5,384 bases of DNA from NCBI GenBank assembly GCA_020853375.1, contig JADYZA010000123.1, forward strand, positions 1 to 5,384. Direction: 5' to 3'. Positions 1 to 5,384 of this stretch are shown here, piece by piece. Each line of letters starts with the position of its first letter. The stretch's first letter is position 1. A model generated the notes under the pieces. That model was not told the origin of the DNA. It saw nothing but the letters and a program-made list of their open reading frames with translations, and did no database searches. A program made the position numbers and the translations under genes. Origin of the DNA: Verrucomicrobiota bacterium. GTDB lineage: Bacteria > Verrucomicrobiota > Kiritimatiellia > Kiritimatiellales > Tichowtungiaceae.

Positions 1-1718
1 GGAATGCGTTGCTTTTCCAAGGTTTGGAAATCAGCAATACGGCCCTGTTCCCGCTTAATATATCCTTCATATTTAATCAGCACCTCGACCTGATCAGCCA
101 CCTCAGGTAAAAGCTCCGGCTTTTCGCCCGGCAGCCCGGCATAATGATTGTCGGGTCGGCTGAGAATCTGCGCCAGCGAAGCGCCGTCATGGAATTTTTT
201 GCGCAACCTCCCGACTTCTTCGTCGATCTGCACCCGCATGCGTTCCGTTTCAGCCAAATCTTCAGCCGAAACGATCCCCAGTTCTTTGGCGCGGTTATGC
301 AAGCGGAACCAGACATTGTCCTGCCGAAGCGTCAGCCGATGTTCCGCTCGCGAGGTGAACATACGGTACGGTTCGTCAGTGCCCTTTAAAACCAAATCAT
401 CAATTAAAACGCCAATATACGCTTCATTACGCCCCAAAACAAACCTCGAAAGCCCCATTGCTTTGCGGGCCGCGTTAACTCCAGCAATAAATCCTTGCCC
501 AGCGGCTTCTTCATAGCCGGTTGTTCCGTTGATTTGGCCTGCAAAATAAAGATTTTCAACCTGTTTTGTTTCCAAGGTATGGAAAAGTTGCGTCGGCGGA
601 GCATAATCATATTCGATCGCATACGCCGGGCGGATAAAAACAGCCTTTTCCAATCCATGGATGGAATGGATCATTTTCAGCTGAATATCCTCCGGCAAAC
701 TATTAGAGGTTCCGTTAGGATAAATTCGGATGTTATTGCGTCCTTCGGGTTCAATAAATATATGATGCGAGGTCCGCTGCGGAAATTTGACGATCTTATC
801 TTCTATTGACGGGCAATAACGAACGCCGGTTCCTTCGACCATCCCGCCATACAGGGAACTCTTTTTGAGGTTATCGGCGATAATTTGATGGGTTTTCTCG
901 TTGGTATGAGTCAGCCAACACGGAAGCTGGTCCGTTCCAGGCTCCCAGGGCCTCATATCTGTTCCACGTAGAACACCAGCCGACCGCCCCGCTGCCTGTT
1001 CCACGTGGAACATGTCTCGGTCGCGCCGAGCCGCGCGGGAAAAAACCGGTGGCGGCTCATCGCCGGGTTGGATCGCCATTTTCGAATAATCAATACTATC
1101 CTTATGAATCCGAGGCGGGGTGCCGGTTTTCATACGCCCCAGCTCGAACCCGAGGTCTTTGAGCGATGTGGATATGTCGTCAACTGACCGCTCACCCCAG
1201 CGGCCTTCGGAAACAACCGTGCGACCGATCATCACGCGACCGCGCATAAAAGTTCCAGAGGTCAACACCACTGATTTGCCGACTATTTTTTCGCCAGACT
1301 CCAGAGTCACTCCGCGCAACCGCCCGTTTTCTGTCCAAACCGCCGAAACAACGCCTTCAGCAATATGCAGGTTTTTTTGCGCCGCAAGAACCGCCTGCAT
1401 TCGGGCAGGGTAGCGGTCTTTATCGCACTGTGCACGGAAAGCCTGAACGGCTGGACCCTTGCGGGTGTTAAGCGTCCGAAACTGAATTCCTGTATAATCT
1501 GTATTGCGCGCCTGTTCGCCGCCTAATGCATCTAACTCATTTGTTATGTGTGACTTGGCTATTCCACCAATTGACGGATTGCACGACATCTTGCCTATGA
1601 ACTTCTTCTCAAGACTGATCAAAAGCGTTTCGACGCCGAGCCGAGCCGAAGCTAACGCCGCCTCACAGCCAGCGTGTCCGCCCCCAACCACGATCACGTC
1701 ATATGAATTGTTTTTCAT
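1..1718 (-). CDS. mnmG: tRNA uridine-5-carboxymethylaminomethyl modification enzyme MnmG (GidA), 5' part
   Basis: With MnmE, this FAD enzyme adds the carboxymethylaminomethyl group to U34 of certain tRNAs in the cytoplasm. The minus strand is open from ATG at 1718 to the window edge: 572 full codons, no frameshift, C-terminus outside the window. Visible landmarks are the FAD-binding GGGHAG (residues 12-17), CNPSIGG with Cys46, KTGTPPR (197-203), QLPCW (264-268), YCPSIEDK with Cys302, [10 protein letters not shown] (363-372) and [18 protein letters not shown] (392-409). Cys46 and Cys302 correspond to E. coli Cys47 and Cys277, so about 26 extra residues lie between them; these fall around residues 228-263 and include MFHVEQ. 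The start is the usual MnmG beginning ([17 protein letters not shown]), although no clear Shine-Dalgarno precedes it. The gene diverges from the cupin gene. The insertion carries two parS-like sites. Identification is certain; the effect of the insertion on the enzyme is unknown. Confidence 0.97.
   Translation of the reverse strand, partial: MKNNSYDVIVVGGGHAGCEAALASARLGVETLLISLEKKFIGKMSCNPSIGGIAKSHITNELDALGGEQARNTDYTGIQFRTLNTRKGPAVQAFRAQCDKDRYPARMQAVLAAQKNLHIAEGVVSAVWTENGRLRGVTLESGEKIVGKSVVLTSGTFMRGRVMIGRTVVSEGRWGERSVDDISTSLKDLGFELGRMKTGTPPRIHKDSIDYSKMAIQPGDEPPPVFSRAARRDRDMFHVEQAAGRSAGVLRGTDMRPWEPGTDQLPCWLTHTNEKTHQIIADNLKKSSLYGGMVEGTGVRYCPSIEDKIVKFPQRTSHHIFIEPEGRNNIRIYPNGTSNSLPEDIQLKMIHSIHGLEKAVFIRPAYAIEYDYAPPTQLFHTLETKQVENLYFAGQINGTTGYEEAAGQGFIAGVNAARKAMGLSRFVLGRNEAYIGVLIDDLVLKGTDEPYRMFTSRAEHRLTLRQDNVWFRLHNRAKELGIVSAEDLAETERMRVQIDEEVGRLRKKFHDGASLAQILSRPDNHYAGLPGEKPELLPEVADQVEVLIKYEGYIKREQGRIADFQTLEKQRI
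960..975. promoter_or_regulatory. Second, degenerate parS-like site inside mnmG
   Basis: TGTTCCACGTAGAACA differs from the perfect palindrome at 997-1012 by one base (G to A in the second half of the CACGTG core). The start-to-start distance is 37 bp, about three and a half helical turns. It is read in another codon phase (residues about 248-253, VLRGT) than the first site, so the similarity lies in the DNA and not in a repeated peptide. The changed base is in the core that ParB contacts in known systems, so weaker binding is likely. Confidence 0.6.
997..1012. promoter_or_regulatory. parS: parS-like ParB-binding site, perfect palindrome, inside mnmG
   Basis: The sequence TGTTCCACGTGGAACA is its own reverse complement over all 16 bases. 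It fits the known chromosomal parS consensus TGTTNCACGTGNAACA, the site where ParB (Spo0J) loads to segregate newly replicated origins. On the coding strand of mnmG it is read within codons for MFHVEQ (residues 236-241), in the segment that is extra compared with E. coli MnmG. parS sites commonly lie near the origin, often close to gidA/gidB/parAB, so the context fits. Binding is inferred; no parB gene is in the window. Confidence 0.85.
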
Positions 1719-1803
1719 GGAGCACAGGATGATGGGGCGGCGGAAAAATAAAACCAGATTTTTTTTCATCATCCGAGTCTATGCGCTTTGCTATTCTACG
1801 GGC
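1719..1803. promoter_or_regulatory. Divergent mnmG / cupin intergenic region with an inverted repeat
   Basis: This 85-bp region must carry the promoters of mnmG (leftward) and the cupin gene (rightward) unless they lie inside coding sequence. It holds a perfect 8-bp inverted repeat, GGATGATG at 1727-1734 and CATCATCC at 1767-1774. Nested inside is an A/T hairpin (AAAAAT ... ATTTTT, 8-nt loop) ending in a run of eight T. A TATTCT at 1792-1797 resembles a -10 element for the cupin gene but has no good -35 and would put the transcript start at or next to the ATG. No clear Shine-Dalgarno precedes either start. An operator or transcript structure is possible; neither is shown. Confidence 0.4.
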
Positions 1804-2118
1804 ATGAAAAAAAACTTGTTTGAAAGCATGCCGCCCAGCGCACCACAAGAATTTTTAACAGAATTGCTGTCCACATCGAATGTCCGAGTAGAGCGGATCG
1901 TTTCTTTCGGCCAGACTTCGCCGAACGGATTCTGGTATGACCAGTCGGAGAACGAGTGGGTACTACTTTTGGAAGGGTCCGCACGACTCCAGCTGGACGG
2001 CAAGGTGGTCGATTTGGGTCCAGGCGATTATTTAAATATTCCAGCAGGAGTGAGACATCGCATTGAAAAAACAGATTTGGAATCCAGAACGGTTTGGCTG
2101 GCAGTCTTTTATAGCTAA
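1804..2118 (+). CDS. Small single-domain cupin protein
   Basis: This 104-residue protein consists almost entirely of one cupin beta-barrel. Cupin motif 1 is seen as G42 ... E51-WVLLLE-G58 and motif 2 as GDYLNIPAGVRH (74-85), ending in His85. The two histidines usual in motif 1 are absent: the positions are occupied by residues around W44-Q47, while Glu51 and His85 remain. Metal binding may therefore be changed or lost. The sequence resembles small cupins with an RIVS.GQ.SP.GFWYDQ...EWVLLL.G pattern, which have no settled function to my knowledge. The ATG at 1804 is preferred over upstream in-frame starts, which would run back through mnmG on the opposite strand and lack cupin similarity. No convincing Shine-Dalgarno is present. 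The gene is the only rightward one in the window; it diverges from mnmG and converges on prfA, so it is probably a single-gene unit. No substrate can be assigned. Confidence 0.85.
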   Translation: MKKNLFESMPPSAPQEFLTELLSTSNVRVERIVSFGQTSPNGFWYDQSENEWVLLLEGSARLQLDGKVVDLGPGDYLNIPAGVRHRIEKTDLESRTVWLAVFYS

Positions 2119-2151
2119 ATTATTTTCTGATGAAGTGATGCATTCGAGAAA

Positions 2152-3246
2152 TCAGGCTTGTGCTGTTTTATCGGTATGCGCTTTCATTTTAAGCTCTATG
2201 TCGTGTTCATAGAGCGCATCAAAAACCTCGTTCAAATCGCCATCAACCACCCGGTCCAGTTTGTAAAGCGTCAGGTTGATACGGTGATCGGTTAGACGGT
2301 TTTGCGGATAGTTGTAGGTGCGGATTTTTTCGCTCCGGTCGCCGGAGCCGACCTGCGAGCGGCGGGAAGCCGACTGCTCCGCATCAATCTGTTGCTGCCG
2401 CGCTTCGTAAAGTTTCGAACGCAGAACCCGCAATGCCTTGGCTTTGTTTTTATGCTGCGAGCGTTCGTCCTGGCACTGAACGACCACGCCAGTTGGAATA
2501 TGCGTAATGCGAATTGCCGAGTCGGTGGTGTTCACATGTTGCCCGCCGGAGCCACTGGAACGGTAAGTGTCGATTCTAAGGTCTTCGTTTTTGACCTCGA
2601 TATCCACCTCCTCAGCTTCAGCAAGTACCGCGACGGTGGCCGCAGAGGTGTGTATGCGCCCCTGAGTTTCGGTCGCCGGAACGCGCTGTACGCGGTGGGT
2701 TCCGCTTTCATATTTCAGCTTCTTGTAAACCATCTCGCCTTCGACAGAAAATACAATTTCTTTATATCCTCCTGTTTCGGATGGGCTTACATCCATAACA
2801 GAAAGTCGTAATCCGTTGTTTTCGGCATAACGGCTATACATACGATAGAGGTCGCCAGCAAAAAGCGCGGCTTCATCGCCGCCCGTTCCGGCACGGATTT
2901 CCATAATAACGTTTTTGGAATCGGATGGATCGGGCGGAAGCAGGGCGATTTTTACAGCCTTTTCGGCTTCAGACAACTTACCTTCCGCTTCAGAAAGTTC
3001 GGCGGCGGCCATTTCGCGCAGCTCGGTATCTGTGGTTGCGTCCGCGAGCATGGCGCGGCTTTCGGCGATGGTATCTTCCAGCTTCAGAAAAATCTCGGCA
3101 GCGGTGGCGACTTTTTTCTGATGCGCATAGTCGTGCATCAGCGCCTGCATCTTCTGGGGGTTCGCGGCAACACCCGGTGCGGACATCTCCGTTTCGAGCC
3201 CGGAGATGCGACGGCGCAGGTTTTCTAAATAAGCGTGATTAATCAT
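2152..3246 (-). CDS. prfA: Peptide chain release factor 1 (RF1)
   Basis: RF1 recognises UAA and UAG stop codons in the ribosomal A site and triggers hydrolysis of peptidyl-tRNA. The 364-residue protein has the usual family length. It shows a coiled-coil-like N-terminal domain (about residues 1-100), the PAT tripeptide (190-192) that marks RF1 rather than RF2, and the catalytic GGQ loop (234-236, within SGSGGQHVN), followed by the conserved [19 protein letters not shown] segment (304-322). I place the start at the ATG at 3246 ([10 protein letters not shown]), because extension upstream needs a TTG codon lying in the U-tract of a terminator. No Shine-Dalgarno is evident. The gene lies 57 bp downstream of rpmE and is separated from it by a strong terminator. 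The prmC methyltransferase gene that often follows prfA is not here; the neighbour is the converging cupin gene, 33 bp away, with no clear terminator in the gap. Confidence 0.97.
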   Translation of the reverse strand: MINHAYLENLRRRISGLETEMSAPGVAANPQKMQALMHDYAHQKKVATAAEIFLKLEDTIAESRAMLADATTDTELREMAAAELSEAEGKLSEAEKAVKIALLPPDPSDSKNVIMEIRAGTGGDEAALFAGDLYRMYSRYAENNGLRLSVMDVSPSETGGYKEIVFSVEGEMVYKKLKYESGTHRVQRVPATETQGRIHTSAATVAVLAEAEEVDIEVKNEDLRIDTYRSSGSGGQHVNTTDSAIRITHIPTGVVVQCQDERSQHKNKAKALRVLRSKLYEARQQQIDAEQSASRRSQVGSGDRSEKIRTYNYPQNRLTDHRINLTLYKLDRVVDGDLNEVFDALYEHDIELKMKAHTDKTAQA

Positions 3247-3256
3247 AGCGGGACAC

Positions 3257-3290
3257 AAAAAGGCCGGGCTCCGAAAACAGAGTCCGGCCT
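3257..3290 (-). terminator. Rho-independent terminator after rpmE
   Basis: Reading leftward, an 11-bp stem (3280-3290 paired with 3261-3271, one A-C mismatch) closes an 8-nt loop and runs directly into five U (3261-3257). The outer stem AGGCCGG/CCGGCCT is very G+C rich. The U-run follows the stem only on the minus strand, so it acts on rpmE transcripts. Only about 10 nt separate the U-tract from the prfA ATG. Readthrough, partial termination or a promoter further upstream must supply prfA transcripts. Confidence 0.85.
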
Positions 3291-3303
3291 AAAATGCGCG
3301 TCC

Positions 3304-3501
3304 TTACTTGCCGTAGCGCTTGCGGAAACGGTCCACACGACCTTCCGTATCAAGCATCTTGGCCGTTCCGGTGAAGAACGGATGGCATGCGGAGCAGAGG
3401 TTCACGTGCATTTTCTTCACGGTCGAACGGGTGTTTACCACGTGACCGCAGGCGCACGAAATTTCTGCATCAGTATATTCGGGATGAATTTCTTTTTTCA
3501 T
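3304..3501 (-). CDS. rpmE: 50S ribosomal protein L31, zinc-binding type
   Basis: L31 is a small protein of the large ribosomal subunit that helps bridge to the 30S subunit. The 65-residue product begins MKKEIHPEY and carries CAC (Cys16, Cys18) and CSAC (Cys36, Cys39) followed by HPFFTG (40-45), the four-cysteine zinc site of the C+ class. In bacteria with both kinds, the C+ form is normally used when zinc is plentiful and is replaced by a cysteine-free paralogue under Zur control; no Zur box was recognised here. The start at 3501 is supported by AGGT at 3510-3507, five bases before ATG. It is followed by a strong terminator and then prfA, a common gene pairing. Confidence 0.97.
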   Translation of the reverse strand: MKKEIHPEYTDAEISCACGHVVNTRSTVKKMHVNLCSACHPFFTGTAKMLDTEGRVDRFRKRYGK

Positions 3502-3569
3502 TTTTTACCTAATCCTTGCTAAAAGAGCGGGTCTTTTAATCATAACGAGCCCTGTGGCGCAAGTCCTTT
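3502..3569 (-). promoter_or_regulatory. rpmE leader and candidate promoter region
   Basis: This 68-bp gap follows the radical SAM gene. On the minus strand a TATGAT (plus positions 3539-3544) resembles a -10 element, about 38 nt before the rpmE ATG, but I see no good -35 at 16-18 bp. Between it and the ribosome-binding site lies a hairpin, TAAAAGA and TCTTTTA arms with a 5-nt loop (3520-3538). It has no U-tract, so it does not look like a terminator; a small leader structure or an operator is possible. Confidence in a promoter here is modest. Confidence 0.35.
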
Positions 3570-4487
3570 TTACCGGCACTTATAATAGGTTTCCGCACCG
3601 CGCACCTCTGTTTGCAGCCGCGGGTCGCTCAGGAGCGGGGAAATGGCCAAAAGTTCGGCTCCAAAACTTTGCGCAAGTTCAGCCGCCGTGGCCGGATGTC
3701 GGCGAACCAAATCCACCAGCTTTTCGACATCAACATTTCTTTCCGTCGCGGCATCCGCAACGAACGAGGCAATCACCTCGGCGCAAGGTGTAAAAAATCC
3801 GCAAAAGGCTTCAAGTTTTTCTTTAGCCACCGGTCTAGCGGAAGCGTCGGCAGGCGGTCGCACCGCTGTATTCAAATGTATTTTGTCCGGTCGAATTCCG
3901 CAGGAGGCTTCGGCGATTTTCCGAACCTGATCCTCATCGGCGTTAATCCCCTCCATGAGAAACACTTCCAGCCAAAGTTTTCCCGGAAACACATTCCGGA
4001 AGTCGCGTTCGCCAGCCAGCACCTGATCGAACGAAAGTCCGGGAACGGGCCGGTTGATTTTCTTAAACGACGCATTATCCCAAGCACTCAAGCTCACCTT
4101 AACAACATCCGCCTTCAATAGCTCATCGCGTACGGTGATGCGGTGGAGCAGGGTTCCGTTCGAAAGAACAATCAGCGGAATCGCCGTGCGTGCCTTGATA
4201 AAATCAATCAGCTCGCCGAGCCGGGAATAAAGCGTCGGCTCGCCCGATCCGGCAAACGTGATGCAATCCGCCTTACCATCTTCAGCCAGCCACCGCTCAA
4301 ACTCCTCGCAAACATCCTCGAACAGAACAAACTCCTCGCGCTCGGCAACCAACCGCGTCGTGCAACCGCACTGACAGAACACACAGTCGAACGAACAGGT
4401 CTTAAACGGCGTCACATCAATTCCGAGCGAGCGGCCAAGCCGCCGCGATGCCACCGGACCAAAAAGATATTTGTAAGCAGAGGCCAT
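3570..4487 (-). CDS. Radical SAM protein of the COG0731 type, function unknown
   Basis: The 305-residue protein has the radical SAM cluster motif CxxxCxxC at Cys31, Cys35 and Cys38, which would hold a 4Fe-4S cluster and S-adenosylmethionine. The N-terminus (FGPVASRRLGRSLGID, residues 9-24), GSGEPTLY (80-87), LSNGTLL (108-114) and KINRPVPGLS (143-152) match the COG0731 Fe-S oxidoreductase pattern as I remember it. Two further cysteines, Cys40 and Cys42, follow the cluster motif closely. The C-terminal 50 residues (VDLVRRHPATAAELAQSFG, 258-276) look like a winged-helix or helix-turn-helix fold. COG0731 is distantly related to the wyosine enzyme TYW1, but I do not infer that reaction. The ATG at 4487 is 3 bp after the ligase stop codon, with only a weak GGA before it, so translation is probably coupled to the ligase gene. 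Confidence 0.88.
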   Translation of the reverse strand: MASAYKYLFGPVASRRLGRSLGIDVTPFKTCSFDCVFCQCGCTTRLVAEREEFVLFEDVCEEFERWLAEDGKADCITFAGSGEPTLYSRLGELIDFIKARTAIPLIVLSNGTLLHRITVRDELLKADVVKVSLSAWDNASFKKINRPVPGLSFDQVLAGERDFRNVFPGKLWLEVFLMEGINADEDQVRKIAEASCGIRPDKIHLNTAVRPPADASARPVAKEKLEAFCGFFTPCAEVIASFVADAATERNVDVEKLVDLVRRHPATAAELAQSFGAELLAISPLLSDPRLQTEVRGAETYYKCR

Positions 4488-4490
4488 AAA

Positions 4491-5384
4491 TTATTCCACT
4501 GGATCCGGGATGACCGCTTCGCAACCGATGCGCCGCTCCTTGCAAACGCCGGTAATTTCCGGAACGGTTCCTCCGGAACGGATAACCTGAATCCAGTCGC
4601 CGATCTTCAAATCCATGGCGCGCAAATGCGCCAAACTGTAAAGCGAGGCGCTTTGAACGATTGCGCCCTGAATTTCAACCGGCTCGAACCGGGCAACCGG
4701 TGTCCGTTTTCCGGTTACGCCGCGAGTCCATTCGACTCCCAGCAATCTCGTTTGAACCGGTGTTTCCTCATACTTGCGGGCAACGGCGCTACGCGGATGG
4801 TGGGCGGTGGCTCCGAGGCGATCGCGAACGGATAGGTCGTTAACCTTAACGACGATGCCGTCGGTTGCAAACGGAAGCTCCGCGCGCCGCCGGTTCACCT
4901 TTTCTACTGCCGCCAAAACGTCCATGGCGCGGACTGTAGCACTTTCAACAACCGGCATCCCGTTTTTTTTCAACAAAGCGAGGGCTTCTGTGTGCGTGGC
5001 GGGCATGGCGTCGCAGGTGAGCAGTTCGAAACAGCGGAACTCCAAGCCTCGCCGGGCGATTTCCGCATAGTCGGTCAGCGCCAGCGTTCCGGAAGCGATA
5101 TTGCGCGGATTTTTCAACGGCTCCTCACCATTCTCCGCGCGCCGCCGATTCAGCCTTTCAAAAGCGGGCAGGGGAAGCAGCGCTTCGCCGCGCACGTCGA
5201 GTTGCGCCGGAGCGTTCGTCAGCGCGGCGGGCACCATGCCTGAAGCGAGAACCGCCGCCGTGATATCCGCGCCGGTTTTACCATCGCCGCGCGTCAGCGC
5301 CTGCGTCAGAAAACCGTTCCGGTACCGAAGCACCACGGTCAGCCCGTCAAGCTTCGGCTCGACGCAATAAAACAAATTCGTCCC
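4491..5384 (-). CDS. ligA: NAD+-dependent DNA ligase-like protein, 3' part, short C-terminus
   Basis: The gene enters from the right edge, and 297 residues are visible before a TAA at 4493-4491. NAD+-dependent ligases seal nicks through an enzyme-AMP intermediate. The nucleotidyltransferase domain shows KLDG (11-14; Lys11 would carry the AMP), TRGDG (31-35), VRGE (64-67), NPRN (92-95), DGIVVK (175-180) and the motif V lysine in ARKYEE (Lys204). The OB fold follows (about 213-280: GKRTPVARFEPVEIQGA and IGDWIQVIRSGGTVPEI). The protein stops soon after, at DPVE, so the zinc finger, helix-hairpin-helix and BRCT domains of standard LigA (about 670 residues) are missing. The Arg of the usual NPRNxxxGSLRQ motif is Ala102. 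No remnant of the missing domains can follow, since the radical SAM gene starts 3 bp later. It may be a LigB-like or other accessory ligase; the symbol refers to the family, not proven function. Confidence 0.85.
   Translation of the reverse strand, partial: GTNLFYCVEPKLDGLTVVLRYRNGFLTQALTRGDGKTGADITAAVLASGMVPAALTNAPAQLDVRGEALLPLPAFERLNRRRAENGEEPLKNPRNIASGTLALTDYAEIARRGLEFRCFELLTCDAMPATHTEALALLKKNGMPVVESATVRAMDVLAAVEKVNRRRAELPFATDGIVVKVNDLSVRDRLGATAHHPRSAVARKYEETPVQTRLLGVEWTRGVTGKRTPVARFEPVEIQGAIVQSASLYSLAHLRAMDLKIGDWIQVIRSGGTVPEITGVCKERRIGCEAVIPDPVE

Noticed and set aside
654..663. Ten-base palindrome ATCCATGGAT
   Set aside because: Lies within mnmG codons (SIHGL), is a single short copy, and matches no known site that I recognise.
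1167..1175. DnaA-box-like TGTGGATAT, one mismatch from the consensus
   Set aside because: A single isolated near-match inside conserved mnmG coding sequence, with no cluster of boxes or A/T-rich unwinding region, does not support an origin of replication here.
1..1718. Possible pseudogene or frameshifted mnmG, since only short reading frames with both ends are found here
   Set aside because: Manual translation gives one uninterrupted frame of 572 codons; it merely lacks a stop within the window.
1504..1803. N-terminal extension of the cupin gene from an upstream in-frame ATG at 1504
   Set aside because: The extension lies antisense to conserved MnmG sequence and bears no cupin similarity; the ATG at 1804 gives a complete domain.
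2119..2151. Possible shared terminator between the converging cupin and prfA genes
   Set aside because: Only a 5-bp CTGAT/ATCAG pairing with a long loop is present, too weak to call.
3247..3258. Four-residue extension of RF1 from a TTG at 3258
   Set aside because: That codon lies in the terminator U-tract, and the ATG at 3246 gives a family-typical N-terminus.
3403..3444. Two CACGTG cores 36 bp apart inside rpmE (3403-3408 and 3439-3444), resembling the spacing of the mnmG pair
   Set aside because: The flanks do not match the TGTT/AACA arms of parS, and both cores are explained by conserved L31 codons (around MHVN and GHVVN).

Overview
The window is ordinary bacterial chromosome carrying housekeeping genes, about half G+C by eye. 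Six protein genes are visible. Five read leftward on the minus strand: the 3' part of a ligA-like NAD+-dependent DNA ligase gene, a COG0731-type radical SAM gene, rpmE (ribosomal protein L31), prfA (release factor 1) and the 5' part of mnmG/gidA. One small cupin gene reads rightward between prfA and mnmG. No RNA gene, insertion sequence, prophage or CRISPR array is visible. The phylum cannot be fixed from this evidence. The gene content and weak Shine-Dalgarno sequences would suit a member of the Planctomycetes-Verrucomicrobia-Lentisphaerae-Kiritimatiellae assemblage, but that is a low-confidence guess.

Layout, right to left: the ligase fragment (4491-5384) ends after its OB fold, with no zinc finger, HhH or BRCT region, and 3 bp later the radical SAM gene (3570-4487) begins. 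A 68-bp gap with a small hairpin and a -10-like element precedes rpmE (3304-3501). A rho-independent terminator (3257-3290) lies between rpmE and prfA (2152-3246), only about 10 nt before the prfA start codon. The cupin gene (1804-2118) converges on prfA with a 33-bp gap and diverges from mnmG across an 85-bp intergenic region containing an 8-bp inverted repeat. mnmG (start at 1718) is open to the left edge of the window with no internal stop.

The most interesting feature is inside mnmG. A perfect 16-bp palindrome at 997-1012 matches the chromosomal parS (ParB-binding) consensus TGTTNCACGTGNAACA, and a copy with one changed base lies 37 bp away at 960-975. Both lie in a segment that makes this MnmG about 26 residues longer than the E. 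coli protein between two landmark cysteines. The simplest reading is a centromere-like ParB loading site housed in a tolerated insertion of a tRNA-modification enzyme. This would place the window near the replication origin and predicts rsmG/parA/parB nearby. prfA, rpmE and mnmG serve translation (termination, ribosome structure, tRNA wobble modification), while the ligase fragment would serve DNA repair or replication.
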